Shown piece by piece: positions 43,160-50,817 of a DNA stretch of 64,000 nucleotides. How positions within the stretch are numbered: the first letter of the stretch is position 1; the number at the start of each line of letters is the position of its first letter. A program made the position numbers and the translations under genes. The notes under the pieces were generated by a model. The model was given only the letters and a program-made list of their open reading frames with translations, had not been told where the DNA came from and ran no database searches. Origin of the DNA: a bacterium (GTDB lineage: Bacteria; Cyanobacteriota; Vampirovibrionia; Gastranaerophilales; UBA9971); NCBI GenBank assembly GCA_037147175.1, contig JBAWVS010000002.1, positions 1 to 64,000 of the forward strand. The letters run 5' to 3'.

Positions 43160-43870
43160 TTATTCTCCTATTTCTACATCATTTATAAACTTATAAAGCA
43201 GATCCGTACTATTTACAGCCCTTTGTACAAGCCCTTCGATTTTTTGCGGCGTGAATTTTCTTTTGTTTTCCTTTGCGGATAGTATTTCAACAAAAATTTC
43301 TCCGTCAAACTTTGCTTTTTCGGCTATTTTTTGTATGACTTCGCTGTATTCATCTGGAGCCGTGACATCAAAAAGATGTAACGCTGATTTTAAAATTCTG
43401 ATAAGCTTTGAGGAAAGTTCTTCCAGATTTTTTACAATAAACTTGGGATTATCACTATTTCCAAGATAAATTTGTCTTATTCTCACAAGAAGATTTTTGA
43501 TTTCATATTCGCATTGAAGCCTCAAGTCATATTTTGAAACAGATATAGGATCTACAACATTTTTACCGTAAAGAATTTCATAATTATTTTTAATTTCGAT
43601 GTACTCTATGGGATAAACATCTGCCGAATTCTGCCATTCGCTTTCGCTCATAATAATAGGGAGAGCATTTTTCGCTTTTATCCATTTTTTTATTGCCACA
43701 ATGGCATTTTTTATGTCAGAAGCTTCCAGCTTATTGAAAATAACGATAATGTTTTGCCCTGATTCCTCTTTATATTGTTCACTATCTGTATTTTGACCGT
43801 AAAGTATTACCGAAAGAAGATTTTCGCCATAAATATCTTTTAAGTCTTTAACTAAAATTGTACTGCTCAT
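43160..43870 (-). CDS. Nucleotidyltransferase-fold protein with degenerate active site
   Basis: A 236-residue protein recognised as nucleotidyltransferase-fold by its layout: a strand with GENLLSVILYGQN (normally GS in active enzymes), a second region SGQNIIVIFNKLE, the segment SADVYPIEYIEIKNNYEILYGKN, and DLRLQCEYEIKNLLVRIRQIYL at the start of a helical C-terminal domain. The GSx10DxD metal-binding motif is not conserved, so catalysis is unlikely or altered. Located between the TPM-domain and lemA genes with 3-base gaps; this three-gene association appears in other bacteria, where the middle gene has no proven function. Confidence 0.6.
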   Translation of the reverse strand: MSSTILVKDLKDIYGENLLSVILYGQNTDSEQYKEESGQNIIVIFNKLEASDIKNAIVAIKKWIKAKNALPIIMSESEWQNSADVYPIEYIEIKNNYEILYGKNVVDPISVSKYDLRLQCEYEIKNLLVRIRQIYLGNSDNPKFIVKNLEELSSKLIRILKSALHLFDVTAPDEYSEVIQKIAEKAKFDGEIFVEILSAKENKRKFTPQKIEGLVQRAVNSTDLLYKFINDVEIGE

Positions 43871-43873
43871 AAT

Positions 43874-44662
43874 TTACCAGCCTCCTGAAGCGCCGCCGCC
43901 ACCAAAACCACCACCGCCAAAACCGCTAAAACCACTTGAGCTTCCACCAAAACCTTCTCCGTAGTTGGTGTAGCCTCCTATGAAAAGACCTCTGCGCGGC
44001 AGAACGATAAAAAGAATTATAAATATTAAAAATATAAAAATATCCGAGCCTGATGTTTTTTCCGGATTTGTTTGAGAAGATGACGGCAAATTTGATAAAG
44101 AATTAAACTCGGAAGGCATTGTAACATTATAAGCTTTTGAAATTTCAGAAGCTATAGCAAAAGTTCCGTTAATAATCCCTTTTTCCGTTTCTCCCTGTTT
44201 AAAAAACGGAATCATGTAATCATCTCTGATTCTCCCTGCTTTACCGTCGGGGATTATTCCTTCAAGACCATAACCTACTTCTATGCGCATTTTCTTATCG
44301 CCTGTTGCAACAAGAATAACAACACCGTTGTTTTTTCCTTTTTTACCGACTCCCCATTTGCGACCTGTATCAAGAGCAACATCTTCAATACTATTGCCTT
44401 TTAGCGAGGGAAGAGTAATAACGGCTACTTCTGCACCCGTTTTTTTATCAAGTTGTTTAAGATAAGAATCTAAATTATTTTTATTTTCAATTGAAATTAC
44501 ACCCGCAAAATCATTTACATACCCTGCTTCAGCGGGGATTTTTAATTGTGATTTAGAGAGATTATTATTTTTGGAGTTATTTGTTATTAAAGAAATTATT
44601 ACGATGGCTAAAAATACTATAATAATTAAGCCAAAAGCATTTCCTTTTTTTCTTTGAAACAT
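43874..44662 (-). CDS. TPM domain protein (YgcG-like)
   Basis: A 262-residue membrane-anchored protein with a TPM phosphatase-like fold. It has an N-terminal helix (FGLIIIVFLAIVIISLITN), the TPM domain (about 45-190: VNDFAGVISIENKNNLDSYLKQLDKKTGAEVAVITLPSL in parts, WGVGKKGKNNGVVILVATGDKKMRIEVGYGLEG), a second helix near residues 202-218 and a Gly/Ser/Phe-rich tail with GFGGGGFGGGG. TPM proteins such as MtTLP18.3 have weak phosphatase activity; bacterial roles are uncertain. First gene of the TPM-nucleotidyltransferase-like-lemA operon. Confidence 0.88.
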   Translation of the reverse strand: MFQRKKGNAFGLIIIVFLAIVIISLITNNSKNNNLSKSQLKIPAEAGYVNDFAGVISIENKNNLDSYLKQLDKKTGAEVAVITLPSLKGNSIEDVALDTGRKWGVGKKGKNNGVVILVATGDKKMRIEVGYGLEGIIPDGKAGRIRDDYMIPFFKQGETEKGIINGTFAIASEISKAYNVTMPSEFNSLSNLPSSSQTNPEKTSGSDIFIFLIFIILFIVLPRRGLFIGGYTNYGEGFGGSSSGFSGFGGGGFGGGGASGGW

Positions 44663-44826
44663 AATCAGACATTTATTTAAATAGTTTACTCAATTAAATT
44701 GTAGCAGATTTTTAAATAATCGGAGGGAAATCTGCAACTAATTTATAAAAAACTTTTTGTTATCTTTTTGTTGCGGTAAAATGTTTTTATCAGGAAAGAA
44801 AATGTAAAAGATAATATTGGATTTTT

Positions 44827-45393
44827 ATGAAATCAAAATTTATAGAACATGAAATTTGTTACACAGGAAAAGAACTCGCGCCTCACTGGATATACAAAAA
44901 TTTTAATATTAAGGGAGATGCTGTTGTTGGCTTTATAGGGGAATGTGAAGTTAAACTTCCTGAAATGGTTGATATTTCCGATGTGCTTTCAAACAGCCCT
45001 ATTTATAGTAAAAAAATGGTTCATTTTATCGTGGAACATTTTAATATTGCTCTTGTTGAAGGAGTTTTGAGGCAAAGACTACTTGTAAGTATTGCCGGAG
45101 AAGTCATTGGGTCTAATTTGACAAATAATGATAAATTAATACGAAATGGCGATGATTTGTTTTATAATAATGGAAAGTTGTCAGTTTCTATTGCGGGAAA
45201 GTCTTTGAATTCAGTTTTAATTCATCTGGGAATAAACATTGATTCGGTTGATGCACCTGTAAAGGCTGCAGGTCTTGAATCAGAGATGAATATTAAAAAT
45301 CATGAAGAAATTGCACAACAAATTATGCTAAATTACTGTAAAGAATGTGATGAAATAATAAATGCTTCCTGCAAAGTTCGAGGAGTTTTTTAA
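44827..45393 (+). CDS. DUF366 family protein
   Basis: A 188-residue protein matching the DUF366 pattern: SKFIEHEICYTGKELAPHWIYKNFNIKGDAVVGFIGECEV (two adjacent segments) and the middle FIVEHFNIALVEGVLRQRLLVSI. The function is not known; the conserved His/Glu pattern suggests an enzyme. There is no clear Shine-Dalgarno before the ATG, and a GATAAT box lies about 20 bases upstream, so it may be translated from a short leader. It precedes the SPOR protein by three bases and probably forms an operon with it and the small membrane protein. Confidence 0.7.
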   Translation: MKSKFIEHEICYTGKELAPHWIYKNFNIKGDAVVGFIGECEVKLPEMVDISDVLSNSPIYSKKMVHFIVEHFNIALVEGVLRQRLLVSIAGEVIGSNLTNNDKLIRNGDDLFYNNGKLSVSIAGKSLNSVLIHLGINIDSVDAPVKAAGLESEMNIKNHEEIAQQIMLNYCKECDEIINASCKVRGVF

Positions 45394-45396
45394 AAC

Positions 45397-46179
45397 ATGA
45401 ACACTAAACAAATTGATAAAAGATCAAAGAGCAAAGATAATTTGCAAAATAAAAACAATTTAAAACCTTTAATTTTTACATTTTTAGGAACTTTTATAGT
45501 TTTCTTTTTTGCCTTTACTGTATTATTGCCAATTTTAACCCCTCAAGTTAATATCCCTGCGCTTACAGATGAACATTCGATGGATTCAGTAACAAGCAAT
45601 GATTTTAAAGGAAGGATTGATCCCCGCCTTAGTTCTATTGAACAGGAAGAAGATGCAGCTCCTCCAAAATTAAAAATGGAAATTCCTGCTAAAGATCAGA
45701 AAGCTCAGGACCAGCAAACTTCTTCTGCTCAACAAAATGTTGTTGATGAAGACTCTGTAATAGATGATCCGCAGGAACCGCAGGACTCTATTCCTGCTGA
45801 AGCAAATAATCCTGATTATAATGTTCCCGATAATTATACAAAAGCTCTCCCACCTCAAAAAACACCTAATAAAGTTGTAAAATCTGCGGCTATAGCAAAT
45901 ATTCCGCCAAGACCACAACCTTCTCAACAATATGCAGGGGAAACGGCAAAACCTGTAACCATGTCCAAAGTCGTCTTAGGAAGCTACGCCACTCCTATGC
46001 AAGCAAGACTTGTTTCTGATACTTTAATTGAAATGGATTTAAACGTTGCACCGTTTATTAAGGAAAAAAACGGCAGGTACGTGCTTCAGGTAGGATCTTT
46101 TTCGGACCCTGCAAAAGCTGAAAGTCTTATTCAGGAACTTAAAAGCAAGGGATTTGATGCCAGAGCCGTTAACGAATAA
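45397..46179 (+). CDS. SPOR-domain membrane protein
   Basis: A 260-residue bitopic protein. The membrane helix is PLIFTFLGTFIVFFFAFTVLLPIL (about 27-50), followed by a Pro/Gln/Asp-rich linker and a C-terminal SPOR domain (about 187-258: VVLGSYATPMQARLVSDTLIEM, GRYVLQVGSFSDPAKAESLI). SPOR domains bind denuded glycan strands at division sites, so a role in cell-division-associated peptidoglycan is inferred. Encoded between a DUF366-like gene and a small membrane protein gene. Confidence 0.88.
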   Translation: MNTKQIDKRSKSKDNLQNKNNLKPLIFTFLGTFIVFFFAFTVLLPILTPQVNIPALTDEHSMDSVTSNDFKGRIDPRLSSIEQEEDAAPPKLKMEIPAKDQKAQDQQTSSAQQNVVDEDSVIDDPQEPQDSIPAEANNPDYNVPDNYTKALPPQKTPNKVVKSAAIANIPPRPQPSQQYAGETAKPVTMSKVVLGSYATPMQARLVSDTLIEMDLNVAPFIKEKNGRYVLQVGSFSDPAKAESLIQELKSKGFDARAVNE

Positions 46180-46190
46180 AGTGTTTTTTT

Positions 46191-46466
46191 ATGACCAATT
46201 TGATTTTAATGATAATTATTATAGTGGTAGGCAGTTATTATAAAAACAAATACAATAAAGAATATGCTTTACCAATTGTAGAAGAAAATGCCGACCTTTC
46301 TTTTATCAGTAAAGCCAGCATTATTATGCTATTAATAGCAGGCATTTTTGCTTTTATAAGTCCAAAAGTAACTTTTTTAATTCTGATATTATTAATTCCT
46401 TTTGTTTTATATCTCAATTTAAAAACGACTTGGCTTGCTTTTATCAGAAAAAATAATAAACAATAA
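46191..46466 (+). CDS. Small hydrophobic membrane protein
   Basis: A 91-residue protein with three hydrophobic stretches (NLILMIIIIVVGSYY, SIIMLLIAGIFAFISP, TFLILILLIPFVLYL) and no recognisable family. It is encoded 11 bases after the SPOR protein, so it may belong to the same operon; it converges on ispE with seven bases between the genes. The start has only a weak ribosome site. Confidence 0.5.
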   Translation: MTNLILMIIIIVVGSYYKNKYNKEYALPIVEENADLSFISKASIIMLLIAGIFAFISPKVTFLILILLIPFVLYLNLKTTWLAFIRKNNKQ

Positions 46467-46473
46467 GGGCATT

Positions 46474-47835
46474 TTACTTATTATCGAGGAGTCCGAAATT
46501 AATTGATTTTGTTTTAAAGCACTTCCAGCCAGCTTTAGCATCAGATAAATCAATTTCTCCTTCGTAAATGCCGAAAACAGAAGGTCCGCTTCCTGACATC
46601 AGGCTATTTTTGCAACCTTTTTGAGTCAAATAATCTTTAATTTCTTTAATCTCGGCATAATCCGGCAAAATAGCTTCTTCAATGTGGTTTTTTAAAAGCA
46701 GGGCAATTTTATTTGAATTATTTTCACAAATAGCCGATTTCATTTTTTCAAGTCCTTTGATTCCAGGTTTTTGAGGAAGCGCGGCATATTTTGTATAGGC
46801 TTCTTTGGCCGAAATAAAAAGATTTTTTGGTTTTATTATTGCGATATTCAAATCAGGTGTTGAAATTTTTGATAAAAGTTCTCCTCTTGAAGTTGCAACT
46901 TGTGTTCCTCCTTCAAGACAAAAATTAATATCGGAACCCATTTGAGAAGCAAGGTTGTGAATTTCTGAAGCGTTTAAAATATTATCAAAAAGCCGGTTTA
47001 ATCCCCATAAAGTGCCTGCCGCATTTGAACTTCCTCCGGCTAGGCCTGCCGCTACAGGAATATTTTTTTCTATATGAATCTTGACTTTATAACCGTTTAA
47101 ATCAGCTTTTTGTAAAAATAATTCCGCAGCCTTATAAACCAAATTATTATTATCGTAAGGTATCAAGTCGGAATTTCCGGATAATTCAATGACGTTTTGA
47201 GGAGGGTTTAAATTTTTATTATTAGCTGATATAATATGTTTAGAAATCGTCGATGACCCTGCCCTTGTTCCGGCAGGTAAAGCATCGACGATTTTGGTTT
47301 CATAATTTAAATTGTAAAATAAATGTCCAAATGTGTTTTTGGCTATATTAACAATAACTGTTTTGTTTTCTCCATTCAGATTAATGGATGCCTTAATGTA
47401 TCTGAAACCAACGATTCCATCAGTTCTGGTTTTCAGAGGCTGATGCAGTTCACTTACTTCGCCTTTTTCAATTATTTCTTTTAATTTCGGTAAAATTTTT
47501 AACTTTGTTATATCAGCACTCGAGTTTATTACTTTTTTAATTCCTTTATTGCTGAATTGAATTTCTCCTAAATAAGAATGGGTTAATTTTTGTCCCTGTA
47601 TATTTTTTTTATAATGATTTATCGAAGACTTTCTTAAAGATTTCAAATCATCTCCAAAATCGCCAAGTTCTTTGCCTGTGAGACAAATTGATACCTGCTC
47701 AACTTCTATAGTCAAATAATCATAGAGACTCACCGTCTGCATTATGCTCTGAATTTCATGAAAACCGTCTGCTCTTTTTTTGAGGATTTCAAGACTCAGA
47801 TTTATTTTTGCAGGGGTTTTAACTTGAATTTTCAT
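46474..47835 (-). CDS. ispE: 4-(Cytidine 5'-diphospho)-2-C-methyl-D-erythritol kinase with inserted phage-type domain
   Basis: The MEP-pathway GHMP kinase IspE, 453 residues instead of the usual 280-300. The N-terminal core (1-46: PAKINLSLEILKKRADGFHEIQS) and the rest (215-453) are normal: ATP loop PVAAGLAGGSSNAAG (260-274), catalytic Asp302 in MGSDINF, and MSGSGPSVFG. Between them, about residues 47-214, is an in-frame insertion of some 165 residues with no counterpart in IspE. Its order, LRKSSINHYKKN, LGEIQFSNKGIKKVI, PKLKEIIEKG, GIVGFRYIKA and GHLFYNL, matches phage-associated BECR-fold/LPD3-type domains. Encoded three bases after rsmA, the common rsmA-ispE pairing. It is unknown whether the protein is spliced, cleaved or simply tolerates the domain. 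Confidence 0.9.
   Translation of the reverse strand: MKIQVKTPAKINLSLEILKKRADGFHEIQSIMQTVSLYDYLTIEVEQVSICLTGKELGDFGDDLKSLRKSSINHYKKNIQGQKLTHSYLGEIQFSNKGIKKVINSSADITKLKILPKLKEIIEKGEVSELHQPLKTRTDGIVGFRYIKASINLNGENKTVIVNIAKNTFGHLFYNLNYETKIVDALPAGTRAGSSTISKHIISANNKNLNPPQNVIELSGNSDLIPYDNNNLVYKAAELFLQKADLNGYKVKIHIEKNIPVAAGLAGGSSNAAGTLWGLNRLFDNILNASEIHNLASQMGSDINFCLEGGTQVATSRGELLSKISTPDLNIAIIKPKNLFISAKEAYTKYAALPQKPGIKGLEKMKSAICENNSNKIALLLKNHIEEAILPDYAEIKEIKDYLTQKGCKNSLMSGSGPSVFGIYEGEIDLSDAKAGWKCFKTKSINFGLLDNK
47194..47697 (-). other. In-frame inserted domain in ispE (BECR/LPD3-like)
   Basis: Nucleotides covering about codons 47-214 of ispE. The insert keeps the frame without a stop. It begins near VSICLTGKELG and ends near NLNPPQN, before VIELSGNSDLIPYDNNN, which joins smoothly to the upstream LTIEVE as in ordinary IspE. 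No target site duplication was visible by eye. The predicted family (phage barnase/EndoU/ColicinE5/RelE-like, LPD3 or PBECR) is an inference from motif order and should be tested by profile search. Boundaries are accurate to a few codons. Confidence 0.7.
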
Positions 47836-47837
47836 AA

Positions 47838-48683
47838 TTACCTGTTTAATAACCGGTTAATACAATCTGTTAAAATTTTATATTCCTGCATTGAAAGAGT
47901 TTCTCCCCTTCTGTCAGGAATAATTCCGCTTTCTTCAAAGGCTTTTGAGAGAACTTCACCGGAAAATCCGCCCTGCAAAAGGGCATTTTTTAGGGTTTTT
48001 CTTCTTGTTCCAAAAGCTGCTTTAATTATTTTCCTGAAAAGTTTCGGATTTTCCAGATCGATAATAGGTTTTTGTCTTATTTTGAATTTTATAAGTGCAG
48101 AATCTACTTTTGGAGCGGGATAAAAACTCTTTGAGGGAACTTTGCATATAAGTTCTGTTTCTGCCCAAAAATTTACAAGTATGGATAACAGTCCATAATC
48201 TTTTGAAGGGCTTTTTTCATTTGCTATAATTCTTCTTGCAACTTCATATTGAACCATTAAAATGATTTCTTTTATGCACTGCCTGTTTTTATTGTTAAAA
48301 TCATCAATTTCTCCCAGTAAATGCACTATAATAGGGCTTGTTATATAGTACGGAATATTTGCTATGATTTTAACGGGGCTTTCTATAAGTTTTGAAATGT
48401 CTGTTTTTAATATGTCTTGATGAATTAGTTCAATGTTTTTGCAGGGAAGTGCTTGTAAGACCTCAATTGCATTTTCGTCAAGCTCAATGGCTATAACTTT
48501 TTTGGCAATTTCTGCAAGTTTTTCTGTTACAAAACCCGCCCCTGCTCCTATTTCAATAACTGTATCATCAGAATTTAAAGCGGCTTCATCAATAATTTTT
48601 TGAATAATCTTTTCATTAACCAGAAAATTTTGCCCTAAACGCTTTTTTGTCTTAAATTGTTTTGCTCTTTGGATATAATTCAA
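47838..48683 (-). CDS. rsmA: 16S rRNA (adenine1518/1519-N6) dimethyltransferase
   Basis: RsmA/KsgA dimethylates two adjacent adenosines at the 3' end of 16S rRNA in 30S assembly. The 281 residues include FKTKKRLGQNFLVNEKIIQKI (GQNFL at 17-21), the SAM-binding VIEIGAGAGFVTEKLAE, the catalytic NIPYYITSPIIVHL (NPPY-type), and PAPKVDSALIKF. The start ATG lies close to an AT-rich leader. It is followed by ispE after two bases, a frequent pairing. Confidence 0.95.
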   Translation of the reverse strand: MNYIQRAKQFKTKKRLGQNFLVNEKIIQKIIDEAALNSDDTVIEIGAGAGFVTEKLAEIAKKVIAIELDENAIEVLQALPCKNIELIHQDILKTDISKLIESPVKIIANIPYYITSPIIVHLLGEIDDFNNKNRQCIKEIILMVQYEVARRIIANEKSPSKDYGLLSILVNFWAETELICKVPSKSFYPAPKVDSALIKFKIRQKPIIDLENPKLFRKIIKAAFGTRRKTLKNALLQGGFSGEVLSKAFEESGIIPDRRGETLSMQEYKILTDCINRLLNR

Positions 48684-48784
48684 AATAATTAGCCTTATTT
48701 ACTAAGAGTTTTATGTTTTATGATAATGTATTATTTAACAATAAAAATTAATCAAATAAAAGAAATCAATTAATAAAGGCAAAT

Positions 48785-50107
48785 ATGATTTACGATAAAT
48801 CCCAATTTACTGAATTATTTAAAAACGGCTGCAAGTCTAAAGAGAATTTCAGAATAGGTCTTGAGTTTGAAAAATTGGCGGTGGATTCTAAAAGTTACAG
48901 AGCTGTTCCATATTCAGGAGAAAAGGGAATTAACTGCTTTTTATCCGGTTATAAAGCTTTTAGCGAAATGGAAGAAGTTATTATAAACGATAATCTGTTG
49001 GGATTAAAAGAGGAATTTGCGTATATATCTCTTGAACCGGGCTGTCAAACAGAAATAAGCACATATCCGTATAAAAAAATCTCGGAAATAGCTTCTAAAA
49101 TTGAGGAATATAACCAAAAAACAGCTATTATCGGTGAAAAACTTGGTATTGATTGGATTGGATACGGAATTCAGCCTGTTTCCACCTTTGATGATATAAA
49201 AATAATTCCCAAAAAACGCTATGAAATAATGACAGAGTATCTTCCTAAAAAAGGAGATAAGGCTCTTGTTATGATGAGGGAGACAGCTGGAATCCAAACA
49301 TCTATTGACTACGAATCAGAAGAAGATGCGGTAAATAAAATCAGAGTTTCTCTTGCAATTTCGCCAATAATTACTGCAATGTTCGCAAATTCCCCTATTA
49401 GAGGAGGAAAAGAAACAGGATATAAGTCTTATAGGGCTTCTGCATGGCTAAATACAGATAATGACAGATGCGGGCTTATAAGTAAAAAAATATTTGAAAA
49501 AGATTTTTCTTTTGCTGATTACGCGGAATATCTTTTAGACGTACCTATGTTTTTTATAGAAAGAAATAACGCTATTATAAATGCTACACATCTTACTTTT
49601 AGGGAGTTTTACAATAACGGTCTTTCGGAATTTACTGCTAACATTGATGATTGGGATTTGCACATGTCAACAGTATTTCCTGATGTTAGATTGAAAAATT
49701 TTATTGAAATAAGAAATTGCGACTGTCAGAGAAAAGACATGATTTTTGCTCTTCCTGCTATGGTTAAAGGAATTTTGTATAACGAAACTGCTATGTATCA
49801 GGCATGGGATTTAGTAAAAGATTTCAATTGGCATGAATTGGAAGAAATAAGGCATTCCGTACCAAAATTGGGTCTTAAAACTACAGTAAAAGGGATAAAA
49901 ATTGCCGATTTGGCAAAAGAGTTAGTTAATATAGCGGAGTTTTCTCTTCTTTCTGATCCGGAAACCGCAGAGGAAACTGTTTATCTTGAAAAATTAAAAG
50001 AATTAGTTGAACAAGAAAAAACTCCGGCCGATATAATTCTAAAAAACTGGAATTCAGGCTGGAATAAAAACATTGAAAAACTTATTGAATATTCAAAATT
50101 AAATTAA
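48785..50107 (+). CDS. gshA: Glutamate-cysteine ligase, plant/cyanobacterial type (GCS2)
   Basis: Forms gamma-glutamylcysteine from Glu, Cys and ATP, the first step to glutathione or a thiol of its own. A 440-residue GCS2-type enzyme: FRIGLEFEKLAVDSKSYRAVPY, LEPGCQTEISTYP, IGYGIQPVSTFDDIKIIPKKRYEIMTEYLP (two segments), MMRETAGIQTSIDY and the region DRCGLISKKIF. No glutathione synthetase is in the window, so gamma-glutamylcysteine may itself be the thiol. EgtA-like enzymes for ergothioneine are a close alternative. Encoded alone, ending in a strong hairpin. Confidence 0.85.
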   Translation: MIYDKSQFTELFKNGCKSKENFRIGLEFEKLAVDSKSYRAVPYSGEKGINCFLSGYKAFSEMEEVIINDNLLGLKEEFAYISLEPGCQTEISTYPYKKISEIASKIEEYNQKTAIIGEKLGIDWIGYGIQPVSTFDDIKIIPKKRYEIMTEYLPKKGDKALVMMRETAGIQTSIDYESEEDAVNKIRVSLAISPIITAMFANSPIRGGKETGYKSYRASAWLNTDNDRCGLISKKIFEKDFSFADYAEYLLDVPMFFIERNNAIINATHLTFREFYNNGLSEFTANIDDWDLHMSTVFPDVRLKNFIEIRNCDCQRKDMIFALPAMVKGILYNETAMYQAWDLVKDFNWHELEEIRHSVPKLGLKTTVKGIKIADLAKELVNIAEFSLLSDPETAEETVYLEKLKELVEQEKTPADIILKNWNSGWNKNIEKLIEYSKLN

Positions 50108-50129
50108 AGAACTAAATAAATAAAAGCTT

Positions 50130-50165
50130 GGCTAAAACGATATAAACATTTATATCGTTTTAGCC
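50130..50165. terminator. Terminator after gshA-type gene
   Basis: A perfect 17-bp inverted repeat, GGCTAAAACGATATAAA, with a two-base loop, then TTTATATCGTTTTAGCC, followed by ATTTTGTC. It is an unusually tight hairpin; such symmetry could also bind a protein. Located 20 bases after the stop. Confidence 0.75.
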
Positions 50166-50209
50166 ATTTTGTCAAAATCAACTCTTTCTATAAAAAACTT
50201 TTATAATAT

Positions 50210-50590
50210 TTAAGACAAAACTTTTTTTGATAATAATGATAATCTACTTGGTATCTTATTGATTTCATGGAGAATCATTTCAGGATATTTTTTGCTTAAT
50301 CCTGTTAATAAGTCTAGCAAATTTTGTTCATTTTTTCTGTATTTCCCTCTGTTAGGGTACTCTAAAATCGTTCTAATTGCATTAAATGATTTTTCGGGAC
50401 TTGTACAATATAGTTCTTGGGTGCGTTTTGTTTTTGGAGGACATTTAGTTACAATTTCAAAAAAGTCTTTTTCTAAATTTTTTATTACTGGCGATTGACT
50501 ATCAACCCATGTAAAAGAATGTTGTAAAAGTCGGGGGGGGGGAGATTTAATGTTTTTGTACATACCCTTTACGGCTTCTAGAATTGTCAT
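50210..50590 (-). CDS. Hypothetical protein with a poly-C tract near its start
   Basis: A 126-residue protein with no family that I recognise, rich in Lys and Pro, probably helical, with segments SPVIKNLEKDFFEIVTKCPP and NEQNLLDLLTGLSKKYPEMILHEI. No signal or membrane segment. The codons for residues 18-21 (Pro-Pro-Pro-Arg) contain ten consecutive C on the coding strand (G on the plus strand at 50533-50542), a length at which slippage is common, so the gene could switch on and off. Upstream is a usable ribosome site (AAAGGAAA). Encoded alone. If the tract is a sequencing error, the true frame could differ. Confidence 0.5.
   Translation of the reverse strand: MTILEAVKGMYKNIKSPPPRLLQHSFTWVDSQSPVIKNLEKDFFEIVTKCPPKTKRTQELYCTSPEKSFNAIRTILEYPNRGKYRKNEQNLLDLLTGLSKKYPEMILHEINKIPSRLSLLSKKVLS
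50533..50542. repeat. Homopolymer run of ten G (C on the coding strand)
   Basis: An uninterrupted run of ten G on the plus strand in an AT-rich genome; it lies inside the coding part of the hypothetical protein at 50210-50590, about 16-20 codons from the start. Conspicuous because no other G/C run of this length was noticed in the window. Confidence 0.85.
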
Positions 50591-50710
50591 TTGGTTTTCC
50601 TTTCTTTAATTTATTGATTTTTTTGTTATCTAAATATAGAAAGTATCTCCAAGGAAAAAATTGCTAATAAAATTCAAAAATTTTTAAATTATTTATTAAA
50701 ATATAGGGCA

Positions 50711-50754
50711 TATAAAATAATGGTAGAAAATTTTTATTCTACCATTATTTTATA
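50711..50754. terminator. Terminator after metX
   Basis: TATAAAATAATGGTAGAA, an eight-base loop, and its exact complement TTCTACCATTATTTTATA form an 18-bp stem, about 60 bases beyond the metX stop on the minus strand. AT-rich but perfect; likely ends metX. Confidence 0.6.
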
Positions 50755-50817
50755 TTTCTTAATATAAATTTACATAAATTTCATGCTTTGAGTATCAGGG
50801 TTTATAAAATAGCCGTT

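Noticed and set aside
47194-47697. An intein in IspE
   Set aside because: The insert begins near CLTG, which recalls an intein start, but there is no His-Asn end followed by Cys/Ser/Thr and no intein block B; the internal motifs fit a phage-type domain better.
50210-50590. The ten-G run as a plain sequencing error
   Set aside because: This cannot be excluded, but the frame is open on both sides, so the gene is kept with lowered confidence.
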